Source: Phytohabitans flavus
GTDB lineage: Bacteria; Actinomycetota; Actinomycetes; Mycobacteriales; Micromonosporaceae
Direction of reading: 5' to 3'
Length of the DNA: 64,000 nucleotides
Assembly (NCBI RefSeq): GCF_011764545.1
Contig: NZ_AP022870.1
Span: 4,634,001 to 4,698,000, forward strand
Part shown: piece after piece, positions 27,650 through 36,580 of the stretch
Layout: each line of letters begins with the position of its first letter
Numbering within the stretch: the first letter of the stretch is position 1
Translations under genes and position numbers: made by a program
Notes under the pieces: generated by a model
What the model was told of the DNA's origin: nothing
What the model saw: only the letters and a program-made list of their open reading frames with translations
The model's database searches: none

Positions 27650-28673
27650 CGGGCACCTCCTCCCGTTCCCAGGAGACGAACGCCATCGCGCAGCCGGTAC
27701 CGGCCTCGGAGCGGTAGCAGGGTTGGTAGTCGATGATGCGAGGGGCCAGGTCGGTGGCCGCGAGCGCGCCCGCGACGACGATCCAGTTGCGCAGCTCGGC
27801 CGTACCCGAACGGAGCACCGGGCCGGCCAGCCCCCGCATGAAGTCGGCGTCGTTGGTGAGCAGCGCGTCCAGGAACTGCCAGTCGAGCTCCTCGTCCACC
27901 ACGAAGTGGCTCAGCCCGCCCGAGGCGACGATGCCGACCCTCAGGTCAGATGCCCAGGAGCCGATCGCGGCGCCGAGCGCGACACCGAAGTCGTAGCAGC
28001 GGCTGGCGGTCGGCGGGTTCGGCTCGTAGAACGTGTTGACGAAGACCGGTACGAGCGGGACGTCGGTGGTCCCGCCCAGCAGCTGCTGGTAGACGAAGCC
28101 CCAGCCGTGCGGGATGCCCGAGTTTTCGAAGCGGCCCGGCGGCAGCCGGCGGGAGGCGCCCGGGTCGAAGCCGCTGGCGCCGAGCGAGTGGATCAGGTGC
28201 AGCGCCAGCTCGGGTTGGCACTCGCGCACGGTGGTGACCTCGGGGACGTTCGCCACCTCGGCGATCGCCAGCCCGGGCGCCATCGCGTCGAGCTGCGCCT
28301 GGGTGTAGGGGGCGTGGTCCACGGTGTCGCCCCAGTAGACGGCGAACGGGGGCAGCATCTCGTCGTCGAAGATCTCCTTGTGGTCGCTGCTGACCACGAC
28401 GAGCACGTCCAGGTCCGCGCCGCGCAGGATCTCGCCGGTACGGTCGATCGCCGCCCGGCTGGCCGCGTGCCGCTTGCGCCGTACCTCCGGGGTGCACTGC
28501 GCGGCGAAGCCGCCACCCCGCTCGGCCCGCAGCTCGTCGAAGGTGTACTCGGCGCCTCGGTAGATCAGCTGCGGGTTGCGCCGGTCCGCGGTGGCCCGCT
28601 GCCCCCACTCGTCCGGCGGCGTGTTGAGCAGCGGGCCGTGCGACGTACCGATACCAAGGTCAATCCGTGCCAT
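27642..28673 (-). CDS. LigB-type extradiol dioxygenase
   Basis: A class III extradiol (LigB) fold is seen in GIGTSHGPLL with the first metal His, VVVSSDHKEIFDDE, and GIVASGGLSHFVVDEELDW with a second His/Glu region. The 343 aa corresponds to a beta-type catalytic subunit with some extension; no separate LigA-like small subunit is present in the window. Protocatechuate 4,5-dioxygenase and gallate dioxygenase belong here. Placement between a LigJ-like hydratase and RraA-like aldolases supports ring opening of a protocatechuate- or gallate-type intermediate. Confidence 0.85.
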   Translation of the reverse strand: MARIDLGIGTSHGPLLNTPPDEWGQRATADRRNPQLIYRGAEYTFDELRAERGGGFAAQCTPEVRRKRHAASRAAIDRTGEILRGADLDVLVVVSSDHKEIFDDEMLPPFAVYWGDTVDHAPYTQAQLDAMAPGLAIAEVANVPEVTTVRECQPELALHLIHSLGASGFDPGASRRLPPGRFENSGIPHGWGFVYQQLLGGTTDVPLVPVFVNTFYEPNPPTASRCYDFGVALGAAIGSWASDLRVGIVASGGLSHFVVDEELDWQFLDALLTNDADFMRGLAGPVLRSGTAELRNWIVVAGALAATDLAPRIIDYQPCYRSEAGTGCAMAFVSWEREEVPGD

Positions 28674-29688
28674 GCGCGGTGCTTTCTTCGAGCTTGAACA
28701 GGGTCCGGGCGTTGCTCTCGAAGAGCCGATCCCGGTCCTCGTCGGTGAAGGCCGCGATGTCGCGGATCAGCGAGTGGATGTCGTCCATCCAGCGCCCGGT
28801 CTTCGGGTCGCGCACCGAGCCGGTGCCCGGCTTCTCGCTGCCGAACAGGCAGCGGTCCACCCCGACCGCCCGGACCAGGAACTCGATCGCGTCGGCGGTG
28901 TAGAGGCAGGTGTCGAAGTACATCTGGCGCAGCCCGTCCTCCAGCCGCTCGCCGCGCCGGATGGCGCTGGCGGCGAACCGGCCGCGCTGGAACGGGATCG
29001 CGCCGCCGCCGTGCGACACAAGGATCTTCAGGGTCGGGAAGTCCTTGAAGACGGATGACTGGAGCAGCGCGTCGACGGCGAGCGTCTCCTCCTGGATGAA
29101 GTGCATGGAGTAGTTCTCGCGGGCGGGCGGGCGACACCCGGCCGAGTGGATGACGCCCGGCACGTCCAGCTCGCAGAGCGCTTCCCAGAGCGGGTACCAG
29201 AATCGGTCCGACAGGCGCGGCGGCTGCTTGGTGCCCTCGTACGGGTCGGGGTTGACCAGCGCGCCGACGAACCCGTGCTCGGTGACGCAGCGGCGCAGCT
29301 CGGCCGCCCACGCCTCCGGCCCGGTCTCCATCGTCTGCGGCAGCCCGGCGATCCCGCGGAACCGGCCCGGCTCCAGCGCGCAGACCCGGGCGATCACGTC
29401 GTTGGTCTCGGCGGTGAACCAGTCGACCAGGAAACCGGGCGACTCGCTGTGCATCATCTGGAACGGCCGCGGCGAGATCAGCTGAAGGTCGATGCCGGCC
29501 TCGTCGAGGTGCGCCAGGTGGGAGACCCCACCGAAGCTCGGGTTGGGCGCGCGCAGGGCCTCCCGCAGCCGGTCGTCGGAGATGCCCGCGCCGGAGTTGC
29601 GGTGGCTGCCCCGATGGGACAGGAGCGTGGCCTTGTACGCGTACAGCTCCGGCGGGGCACTGACGTGCCCGTGGACGTCGATGAGCAC
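28660..29688 (-). CDS. Amidohydrolase_2 family protein, probable 4-oxalomesaconate hydratase
   Basis: It starts LIDVHGHVSAPPEL, with the HxH metal motif. Further metal and substrate residues are in PGVIHSAGCRPP, KILVSHGGGAIPFQRGRF and RCLFGSEKPGTGS. The 342 aa and the segment QMMHSESPGFLVDWFTAETN fit the LigJ-type hydratases of the 4,5-cleavage pathway. AGGAGA precedes the GTG at 29688. It is the first gene after the hairpin at 29730-29755 and overlaps the dioxygenase start by 14 bp, so the two steps are co-expressed. Confidence 0.8.
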   Translation of the reverse strand: MLIDVHGHVSAPPELYAYKATLLSHRGSHRNSGAGISDDRLREALRAPNPSFGGVSHLAHLDEAGIDLQLISPRPFQMMHSESPGFLVDWFTAETNDVIARVCALEPGRFRGIAGLPQTMETGPEAWAAELRRCVTEHGFVGALVNPDPYEGTKQPPRLSDRFWYPLWEALCELDVPGVIHSAGCRPPARENYSMHFIQEETLAVDALLQSSVFKDFPTLKILVSHGGGAIPFQRGRFAASAIRRGERLEDGLRQMYFDTCLYTADAIEFLVRAVGVDRCLFGSEKPGTGSVRDPKTGRWMDDIHSLIRDIAAFTDEDRDRLFESNARTLFKLEESTAHGTD

Positions 29689-29729
29689 AGCGGGTCTCCT
29701 CGTATTGTGCGTCGGTCTACCCGGGTTCC

Positions 29730-29755
29730 GGGCCGGCGTCACGGGACGCCGGCCC
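29730..29755 (-). terminator. Strong hairpin between the ABC genes and the ring-cleavage genes
   Basis: GGGCCGGCGTC (29730-29740), loop ACGG, then GACGCCGGCCC (29745-29755): an 11-bp perfect stem 7 bp after the binding-protein stop. It has no T-tract. It may end the ABC transcript or set a lower level of readthrough into the amidohydrolase gene. Confidence 0.65.
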
Positions 29756-29761
29756 GGCCGG

Positions 29762-30898
29762 TCAGCGACCGAACGCGTCCTTGAACTTCTTGATGTACTC
29801 CTGGACCGCCTGGAGGTCGCCGACCTTCGGCGGCGTCGGCGGCTTGGCACCCATCTCGGCGAGCGACTGGAGGCCCTGGCCGTTCACCTTGATCGGCGGC
29901 GCGGGCGGGATGCCGGTGGTCTGCATGACCGGGTACTTGTTCGCGTCGTTGGTCATGCAGGTCTGTCCTTCGACGCCCATGAACCAGGTCTCGAAGAGCT
30001 TGGCCGCGTTGGGGTGCGGGGCGCCGTCGATCATGCCCATCCAGGTCTGCGCGGGGAAGACCGGGCCCTTGATCGGGTAGTAGAAGCCGAGCGTCTTGTT
30101 CGTCGTGGCGGTGCGTGGGCCGAGCGAGACGTCGTACGGGCCGATCATGATGGCGTACTCACCCGTGGCGACCGCCTGCGTCGCGGCGGGGATCGCGTTC
30201 ATCAGGCCGGGCTCGTTGTCCACGAAGCGCTTGAGCCACGCGTCGTCGAACGGGGCGCCGGACATCAGCAGGTTGCGCAGGATCCAGTTGCCCGGGCTGT
30301 TGGTCGTGGGGTCGATGATGCCGATCTTCCCCTTGAACTTCGGGTCGGCCAGCTCCTCGTAGCTCGTCGGGATCTGGTCCTCGGTGAGCTGCGTCTTGTT
30401 GTACATAAGGCCGTAGCCGGCGGTCTGGTACGCCGCCATGAAGTTGCCGGTCTCCGCCACGAAGCCGGGGTCGATGCCCTGCGTCGTCGAGGGCAGGAAC
30501 TGCTGCAGGACGCCGATCTGGTCCATCCCCAGCATGATCTCGTCGCTGGTGATGGCGACGTCGCCGACGTTGCGGCCGCTGGAGACCTCCTGCTGGACCT
30601 TGATGACACCGTCCGAGGGCAGGTAGCTGTACTCGACCTTGATGCCTGGGTAGCTCTGCTCGAACTTGGCGAAGCACTTGTCGAACGACAGGCTCGCGTA
30701 GACGACGACCTTGTCTTCCTTGGCGTCCTTGGCCGCCTGGTACAGCTGGTCCGCGGTCTGGGTGGACGCCGCGGGCGGGGCCTTGCTATCGCCGCCGGCT
30801 GAGGCGGGCTCCTCGGAATCCCCACCGCAGGCGGCGAGGCTGGCAATGACGAGTATGGCGAGCGGTGCGGCGAGGCGCCGCGACATTATTGACCTCAT
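29762..30898 (-). CDS. ABC transporter solute-binding lipoprotein
   Basis: The lipoprotein signal is RRLAAPLAILVIASLAAC with Cys at the lipobox (SLAAC), then a Gly/Ser/Pro-rich linker. The mature part is a family-1/FbpA-like binding protein: KVVVYASLSFDKCFAKFEQ, GIKVEYSYLPSDGVIKVQQE, YELMYN-like region GYGLMYNKTQL, and LADPKFKGKIGI. ATG 30898 is chosen, with GAGGAG upstream. FbpA homologues bind ferric iron, but other members bind organic acids or phosphonates. In this cluster an aromatic or carboxylic substrate is likely. Confidence 0.8.
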   Translation of the reverse strand: MRSIMSRRLAAPLAILVIASLAACGGDSEEPASAGGDSKAPPAASTQTADQLYQAAKDAKEDKVVVYASLSFDKCFAKFEQSYPGIKVEYSYLPSDGVIKVQQEVSSGRNVGDVAITSDEIMLGMDQIGVLQQFLPSTTQGIDPGFVAETGNFMAAYQTAGYGLMYNKTQLTEDQIPTSYEELADPKFKGKIGIIDPTTNSPGNWILRNLLMSGAPFDDAWLKRFVDNEPGLMNAIPAATQAVATGEYAIMIGPYDVSLGPRTATTNKTLGFYYPIKGPVFPAQTWMGMIDGAPHPNAAKLFETWFMGVEGQTCMTNDANKYPVMQTTGIPPAPPIKVNGQGLQSLAEMGAKPPTPPKVGDLQAVQEYIKKFKDAFGR

Positions 30899-30912
30899 CG
30901 GCCACTTACTCC

Positions 30913-32025
30913 TCAAGGTGCGATTCGCAGGATCTTTTCTTCTCCGACCTGGACGTGGACCGAGTCGCCGACCTCGGGGAGGGTGCCCCCGTATGCCGCC
31001 CGGCTTTGTGCGTCGGCGGCTCGCACGACCACTCCGACGTCTTCCGCGCGAAGGCGGAACTCCACTTCCTCACCGAGATAGGTGGTCCGTTCGACCACCG
31101 CGTCGAACCCGTTGCTACCGTCCGGCCGGTTCGGCAGCAGGCGGAAAGACGACGCCCGTACCGCGACATCGAGCTGGGCGCCGTTGGCGTGCTCGGCGGG
31201 AATCGCGGTACGTAGCTGCGGTCCGGCAGCGCCGAGGCGGATGGTGAGGCCGGCAGCGGAACTGCCGGTCACCGTGGCCGGTACGACGTTGTCGAAGCCG
31301 ATGAAGTCCGCGACGAACCGGTTGGCCGGCGCGGTGTAAATCTCCCGGGGCGTGCCGATCTGTTGGATGACGCCCTTGTTCATGACCACGATGCGGTCGG
31401 AGAGGGCGAGCGCCTCGACCTGATCGTGGGTGACGTACACGGTCGTGGTCTTGACCCGGTCGTGCAGCGCCCGGATCTGGCGCCGCATCTGGGTGCGCAG
31501 CCCAGCGTCCAAGTTGGACAGTGGCTCGTCGAAGAGCACGACCCGAGGCTCGTTGACGAGTGCCCGGGCCAGTGCGACCCGCTGCTGCTGGCCGCCGCTG
31601 AGCTTGCTGGGCAGCCGGTCGCCGCAGTCGGCGAGGCCGACGAGGTCCAGCATGTCCCGTACCCTCTGGTTGATCTTCGAGGAGGGCAGGCGGCTGTTGC
31701 GGCGCAGCGGGTAGGCGATGTTGCCGGCCGCGGTCATGTGCGGCCAGAGCGCGTAACTCTGGAACACCATGCCCATCTGCCGCTTCTCCGGCGGCACGAA
31801 CAGGCGCGAGGCGGGGGCCGCGAGCGGGGTGCCGTCCTGGAGGATCTCGCCGGACGTGGGCATCTCCAGCCCGGCGATGCACCGCAGGGTGGTGGTCTTC
31901 CCGCAGCCGCTGGGGCCGAGCAGCGAGATAAACTCGCCGTCCTCGATGGTCAGGTTGATCCGGTCCACCACGTACCGGTGTCCGTCGAAGGACTTGGCAA
32001 GATCGTTGAGCTGGATTGTCGCCAT
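30913..32025 (-). CDS. ABC transporter ATP-binding protein, FbpC/PotA type
   Basis: Walker A GPSGCGKTT, signature LSGGQQQRVALARAL and Walker B VVLFDEPLSNLDA are intact. An H-loop (YVTHDQ) and a C-terminal TOBE-like domain (~residues 240-370) follow, as in FbpC and PotA. The length is 370 aa. It starts 1 bp after the permease stop and is followed by the binding-protein gene, completing a three-gene importer. Confidence 0.9.
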   Translation of the reverse strand: MATIQLNDLAKSFDGHRYVVDRINLTIEDGEFISLLGPSGCGKTTTLRCIAGLEMPTSGEILQDGTPLAAPASRLFVPPEKRQMGMVFQSYALWPHMTAAGNIAYPLRRNSRLPSSKINQRVRDMLDLVGLADCGDRLPSKLSGGQQQRVALARALVNEPRVVLFDEPLSNLDAGLRTQMRRQIRALHDRVKTTTVYVTHDQVEALALSDRIVVMNKGVIQQIGTPREIYTAPANRFVADFIGFDNVVPATVTGSSAAGLTIRLGAAGPQLRTAIPAEHANGAQLDVAVRASSFRLLPNRPDGSNGFDAVVERTTYLGEEVEFRLRAEDVGVVVRAADAQSRAAYGGTLPEVGDSVHVQVGEEKILRIAP

Positions 32026-32026
32026 T

Positions 32027-33862
32027 TCAGCGGACTCCTTCCACGCGGCCCGAGCCGACGAGTTCGCGATCGTCCGGCCCGCCCGGGGCGGCCGGCGGTT
32101 CGATGGGTGGCTGTACGGCCCCCTCGGCCGCGCGCCGTGGCGAGAGCAGCCAGCCGCCGATGGCCCGGATCAGCGCGGCCAGCGACAGCAGCAGGCCCAT
32201 CGCCACGAGCATCACGGTGAAGACCGCGGCCGACGTGGCGTTGCTCCCCTCGACGGTCAGCTGGAGTACCAGCGCGGGGATAGTCTGGCTGTTCGGGCCG
32301 GAAAGCAGCGCCGGTACCGCGAGGTTGCCGGCCATCACGAGGCCGCAGACGAACCACGCGGTCAGCAGGCTCGGCAGGATCAGCCGGCAGGTGACGGCGA
32401 GGACGGCCCGCAGCCGCCCGGCGCCGTGTACCCGCGCGGCCTCCTCCAGCTCGCGGTGGATCTGCGCGATGGCGGCGTTGGCCAGCCGTACCGCGATCGG
32501 CATCGCGACCACGATCAGGCCGATCACGACGAACCAGATGGTGCCGTAGAGCTGCTTGAGGCCGGGGATCGGCAGGTACGCCCAGAGCATGCCGAGGCCG
32601 AGGATCGTGCCGGGCAGCGCCCAGGGGATCCAGGTGGCGCCCTCCAGGAACCAGCGCAGCCGCAGCTTGGTGCGCTGCACGAGGTACCCGATCATGGTGG
32701 CCAGGGCGACCGCGACGATGCCGCCGACGAAGACCACCACGCCGGTGTTAGCCAGCGCCGTACGGAACGCCTCGTCGGCGAAGATCGTGCGGTAGTTGTC
32801 GAACGTGAACCCGCCGGAGAAGACGCCGAACTGCGCTTGCAGCGAGCCGGTCACGAGCTGGACGAGCGGGAACGCGAGGGCGACGAGCGCGTACAGCACG
32901 ATCGAGCCGGTGGCCGCGAACCGCCAGCCGCGGATGTCCATCGGCACGATCCGGCTGCCCTTGCCGCCGACCGTCGTGAAGTCCCGCTTGACCAGGAAGC
33001 GCCACATCGCGACGGTGAGCACCGCCATGATCACCATGAGCATGAGGGCGAGCGCGCTGGCGTGTGCGTAGTCCGGCGGGAAGCTGTCGGTCAGCGCCGC
33101 GTAGATCTCGGTGGAAAAGACCTGGATGCCGACCGGCGAGCCGATCATCAGCGGCAGGTCGAAGGACTCCAGCCCGGATACGAACCCGAGGAGGGTCAGC
33201 GACAGGATCAGCGGTGCGAGCACGGGCAGCTCGATCCGGAAGAACGTACGCATCCGGCCCACGCCCGCCATCAGCGAGGCCTCGCGCAGGGCCGGGTCGA
33301 ACCGCCGGAACGCGTTGACGATCAGCAGGTACTTGATGGCGGTCACCTTGAGCACGGTGACGACCGTGATGCCGGCCCAGCTCCGGATGTTGATCGGCCC
33401 CTCGTCGACCGGGATGACCAGCCGGATGACCTGGTTGAGGAGGCCGACCTGGGAGTTGCCCAGCATCGACCAGCTGAGGCCGAAGAAGAGCAGGGGCAGG
33501 CCGACGAGCGCGACCATCATCGGGGTCACGAAGCGCCGGCCCGGCGTGTTGGTCTGGGTCACCAGCCACGCGAAGTAAACCGCGAGCAGCATCGACGCGA
33601 CGGTGACGACGAGGGCGTAGAGGCTCGTCTTGGCGAGCAGAGTGTAGGTGTCGGCGTCAGTGAAGGCGTCCTCGAACGCGGTGGTCGACCAGGTGCCGGG
33701 GAAACCGGGCGGGGCGGTCCGGAACGCGCCGATCACGACCATCACCGCGGGGTACACGAAGAGCACACCGACGACCGCCGCCAGGATCAACAGCGATATC
33801 CGGGACATAAGCCGCCTTACAACATGGCGGCCACGAGGCCAAGCAGAACGGACGGTCGTCAC
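32027..33862 (-). CDS. ABC transporter permease, duplicated FbpB/ThiP type
   Basis: The 611-aa permease has two homologous halves of ~6 TM helices. Each carries an EAA loop: REASLMAGVGRMRTFFRIEL in the first half and EEAARVHGAGRLRAVLAVTC in the second. The single fused permease is characteristic of ferric-ion and thiamine-type importers. GTG 33862 has GGAG upstream; ATG 33808 with AAGG is an alternative. It is the first gene of the long minus-strand operon, 66 bp from the double operator at 33928-33961. Confidence 0.9.
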   Translation of the reverse strand: MTTVRSAWPRGRHVVRRLMSRISLLILAAVVGVLFVYPAVMVVIGAFRTAPPGFPGTWSTTAFEDAFTDADTYTLLAKTSLYALVVTVASMLLAVYFAWLVTQTNTPGRRFVTPMMVALVGLPLLFFGLSWSMLGNSQVGLLNQVIRLVIPVDEGPINIRSWAGITVVTVLKVTAIKYLLIVNAFRRFDPALREASLMAGVGRMRTFFRIELPVLAPLILSLTLLGFVSGLESFDLPLMIGSPVGIQVFSTEIYAALTDSFPPDYAHASALALMLMVIMAVLTVAMWRFLVKRDFTTVGGKGSRIVPMDIRGWRFAATGSIVLYALVALAFPLVQLVTGSLQAQFGVFSGGFTFDNYRTIFADEAFRTALANTGVVVFVGGIVAVALATMIGYLVQRTKLRLRWFLEGATWIPWALPGTILGLGMLWAYLPIPGLKQLYGTIWFVVIGLIVVAMPIAVRLANAAIAQIHRELEEAARVHGAGRLRAVLAVTCRLILPSLLTAWFVCGLVMAGNLAVPALLSGPNSQTIPALVLQLTVEGSNATSAAVFTVMLVAMGLLLSLAALIRAIGGWLLSPRRAAEGAVQPPIEPPAAPGGPDDRELVGSGRVEGVR

Positions 33863-33927
33863 GAGGGTGCCACTCCAACCGTGGGGTCCGGGGCGGGGTT
33901 CGTGGGTTCGTGGGGCATGTGTCCGGC

Positions 33928-33961
33928 GTTCGTTGTCCGCACGGACGTTCTCTGGATGAAC
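33928..33961. promoter_or_regulatory. Double IclR-type operator before the ABC/catabolic operon
   Basis: Box a GTTCGTTGTCCGCAC (33928-33942) and box b GTTCTCTGGATGAAC (33947-33961) start 19 bp apart, upstream of the permease gene. Confidence 0.7.
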
Positions 33962-34052
33962 ATTAGGATGCTCGTCACTCGGCAGTCAATGGTTCTTCCA
34001 GATGGAGAGCAGCCCAGAAGGATCATTGACGTTACCTCGGCGCCACCCTACC

Positions 34053-34086
34053 GTCCTTCAAATGAACTCTTGTTCGCAATGCGGAC
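34053..34086. promoter_or_regulatory. Double IclR-type operator before the ThDP enzyme gene
   Basis: Box a GTCCTTCAAATGAAC (34053-34067) and box b GTTCGCAATGCGGAC (34072-34086) start 19 bp apart. Box b covers the first possible ATG (34079), which argues for one of the later GTG starts. Confidence 0.7.
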
Positions 34087-34105
34087 GGCACCTGGTGGGG
34101 CGGCT

Positions 34106-35785
34106 GTGGCAGGGGTGAGCACCGCCGAGGTGTACCTGCGGCATCTGCGAAGGCGCGGCGTCGACCGCCTCTTCGTCAACGCGGGTACGGACTTCGCGAC
34201 GCTCGTGGAGCTGTACAGCCGGTACGACAAGCCGGACCCGGGACTGCCTGACGTGGTCGTGTGCGCGCACGAGAACCTGGCCGTGTCGATGGCGCACGGG
34301 GCGTACCTCGCCACCGGCCGCGCGCAGGCGGTCATGGTGCACACGAGCGTCGGTACGGCCAACGCGGTCTGCGGGCTGTTCAGCGCCAGCCGCGCACGGG
34401 TACCGGTGCTGCTGACCGCCGGGCGTACACCGCTCTTCGAGGACGGGGCGCTGGGCGCCCGCAACGCCGGCATCCACTGGGGCCAGGAGCTGTACGACCA
34501 GGCAGGCATGGTGCGTGAGCTGGTCAAATGGGACTACGAGCTGCGCGACCCGGTGCACGTGAGCGACGTCGTCGACCGCGCCCTCGACATCGCGCTCGCC
34601 GAGCCGCGCGGCCCGGTGTACCTCACTCTTCCCCGCGAGGTCCTGGCTCGGCCGGCCGACACCCTTCCCGCCGACGCCCGGGCACTGTCGCTGCCCACCC
34701 CGCCCGCGCCGCACCCGGCCGCCGTGGCGCTGCTGGCCGACCGGCTCGCCGCCGCGCGGTACCCGGTGATCGTCACCAGTGGTACCGGCGCGGACGTGGC
34801 CACCGTCCCGCTGCTGGCCGACCTCTGCGACCGCTTCCACATCGGCGTGGCCGAGCGCGAGCCGCGGTACGTCAACGTCCCCGCCGACCACCCCCTGCAC
34901 CTCGGGCACGACGTGGCGGACGCTGACCTGCTCTGCTTCCTCGACGTGGACGTGCCGTGGATCCCGCGCACGGGTCGGCCGGGCGACGGCACGTTCGTCG
35001 CGCAGTGCGGCCCGGACCCGCTCTTCACCGGGTACCCGATCCGTGGCCACCGCGCCGACCTGTCCGTCACCGCCAGCCCCCGCGCGCTGCTGGAGGCGCT
35101 TGGCGAGGCGCTGGAGGAGCGGCGCGACCGGGTCGACGCCACCCGCCGGGCACCCTTGGCCGCGGCGGCGGCCGCCCGCCGCGAACGGATCGCGGCGCGG
35201 CTCGAGGCGTCGACGTCGGCGAGCGGCCCGATCGACAAGACGTTCCTCAACCTCGCGCTGCGGGAGGTCCGCGACCCCTCGACGGTGGTGGTCGACGAGT
35301 ACTGGTGCTCCCCCGAGCTGCTCGGTGCCACCGAACCCGGTACCTACTACGGCAGCCCACCGGCCGGCGCGCTCGGCTGGGGCCTGCCGGCCGCGCTCGG
35401 CGTGCAGCTGGCCAGCCCGGACCGCACGGTGGTGGCGACGGTGGGCGACGGCGCGTACATGTTCGCCAACCCGGCCGCCTGCCACCACGCGATGGCGAGG
35501 CACGGCCTGCCGGTGCTCGTGGTGGTCGCCACAAACAGCGTGTGGGGCGCGGTGGACGGCTCCACGCTGGGCATGTACCCGAAGGGAGAGCTCGCCGCCC
35601 GCGGCGGCCCGAGCGTCTTCGCCCAGCTCGACCCGATCCCGGAGTTCGAGCGGTACGCCGAGGCCTCCGGCGGGCTCGGGCTCGTGGTACACGAGCGGCA
35701 CGAGCTTGTCCCCGCCTTACGCACCGCCCTCCAGGTAGTTCGCGAGGAACGCCGCCACGCCTTGGTCAACGTCCTCTGCGCCTGA
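34106..35785 (+). CDS. Thiamine-diphosphate-dependent enzyme
   Basis: The three-domain ThDP fold of the acetolactate synthase / benzoylformate decarboxylase superfamily is seen: RRRGVDRLFVNAGTDF and CAHENLAVSMAHGAYLATGR (catalytic Glu in HEN) in the N-terminal PYR domain, and GDG-X26-N (VGDGAYMFANPAA ... VVVATNS) in the C-terminal PP domain. The length is 559 aa. Starts at GTG 34106 or 34115 are preferred because ATG 34079 lies inside the operator. It could decarboxylate a 2-oxo acid side chain or ligate a C2 unit; the substrate is not evident. Confidence 0.8.
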   Translation: MAGVSTAEVYLRHLRRRGVDRLFVNAGTDFATLVELYSRYDKPDPGLPDVVVCAHENLAVSMAHGAYLATGRAQAVMVHTSVGTANAVCGLFSASRARVPVLLTAGRTPLFEDGALGARNAGIHWGQELYDQAGMVRELVKWDYELRDPVHVSDVVDRALDIALAEPRGPVYLTLPREVLARPADTLPADARALSLPTPPAPHPAAVALLADRLAAARYPVIVTSGTGADVATVPLLADLCDRFHIGVAEREPRYVNVPADHPLHLGHDVADADLLCFLDVDVPWIPRTGRPGDGTFVAQCGPDPLFTGYPIRGHRADLSVTASPRALLEALGEALEERRDRVDATRRAPLAAAAAARRERIAARLEASTSASGPIDKTFLNLALREVRDPSTVVVDEYWCSPELLGATEPGTYYGSPPAGALGWGLPAALGVQLASPDRTVVATVGDGAYMFANPAACHHAMARHGLPVLVVVATNSVWGAVDGSTLGMYPKGELAARGGPSVFAQLDPIPEFERYAEASGGLGLVVHERHELVPALRTALQVVREERRHALVNVLCA

Positions 35786-35787
35786 CG

Positions 35788-35847
35788 GTTTGTGAACGCT
35801 TCCCGTTGCTCTGGCCGCTGCCAGAGCAACAGGAACTGTTCACAAAG
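35788..35847. terminator. Bidirectional terminator overlapping a stop codon
   Basis: A long hairpin pairs about 35788-35814 with 35821-35847 through GTTGCTCTGG/CCAGAGCAAC and TTTGTGAAC/GTTCACAAA, with two small mismatches and a 6-nt loop. It lies between the convergent ThDP gene (stop 35785) and CoA-transferase beta gene, and includes the latter's stop at 35840-35842. Runs of A and T at the ends suit termination in both directions. Confidence 0.75.
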
Positions 35848-36580
35848 CCAAAGACCGCAGCGTCTCCAGCTCGGCTGGGGACGGAGGGTCTAGCGTGCGG
35901 ACCTCGGCGGCCACGCGGAGGTCCCAACCCGTCGCCTGGCGGGCGGCCGCGACGTCGATGCCGGGTTGCAGTGCGGTTAGCAGTAGCTCGCCCGAGTCGG
36001 GGTCCGGCTCGTAGATGCCGAGGTCGGTGACCACCCACCTCGGGCCGGTGCCGCGCAGCCCCAGGTCGGTCCGCGAGCGGGCGCCCAGTGTCGTGACGAA
36101 GTCGAGGTCGGCCACGAAGGTGCGCGGGCTCTGGGCGACGATCACCATGATCTCGCGGCAGGCGGCGGAGATCTCCGGGGCGCCGCCGGAGCCGGGCAGG
36201 CGCAGGCGGGGGTTGGCGTAGTCGCCGCCGATCAGGGTGCTGTTGATGGCGGCGTGGCGGTCGATCTGGGCGGCGCCCAGCACGCCGACGTCCAGCCTGC
36301 CGGGCTGGAGCCAGTAGTTGAAGATCTCGGGTACGCCCACCACGGACAGGGCGGTCCGGGACAGGGCCGGATCGGCGACCGACAGTGGCAGGTAGGACGG
36401 GCGGGCGCCGAGGACGCCGGACTCGAAGATGAGGAACAGGTCGGGCGCGGCCGTGCGCTGGGCCAGGATCGCGGCGTCGCTGGGCAGGCCGATGCCGGCG
36501 AAGCAGGTGCCGTAGCCAGCGAGGATGCGCGCGGCCGCGGCGGTCATCAGCTCCTGGGGAGTCACAGTCGCCGCGCTCAT
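35840..36580 (-). CDS. CoA transferase, beta subunit (GctB/IpdB type)
   Basis: The family I CoA-transferase beta subunit is shown by YGTCFAGIGLPSDAAILAQR, LFLIFESGVLGARPSYLP and VGVLGAAQIDRHAAINSTLI. The usual catalytic Glu of this family lies in the ESG segment (FESGVLG). The 246 aa is normal. ATG 36580 overlaps the corrected alpha-subunit stop (ATGA). With alpha it would move CoA between a short acyl-CoA and a dicarboxylate or oxo acid from ring breakdown. Confidence 0.85.
   Translation of the reverse strand: MSAATVTPQELMTAAAARILAGYGTCFAGIGLPSDAAILAQRTAAPDLFLIFESGVLGARPSYLPLSVADPALSRTALSVVGVPEIFNYWLQPGRLDVGVLGAAQIDRHAAINSTLIGGDYANPRLRLPGSGGAPEISAACREIMVIVAQSPRTFVADLDFVTTLGARSRTDLGLRGTGPRWVVTDLGIYEPDPDSGELLLTALQPGIDVAAARQATGWDLRVAAEVRTLDPPSPAELETLRSLAL

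Noticed and set aside
33906..33920. GTTCGTGGGGCATGT as a third operator box before the permease gene
   Set aside because: Its second half does not match CGRAC, and the 22-bp spacing breaks the 19-bp rule of the other pairs.
31769..34078. Plus-strand extension upstream of the ThDP enzyme, running opposite the ABC permease and ATPase genes
   Set aside because: It is antisense to well-conserved transporter genes and shows only biased composition. The real protein begins near 34106.
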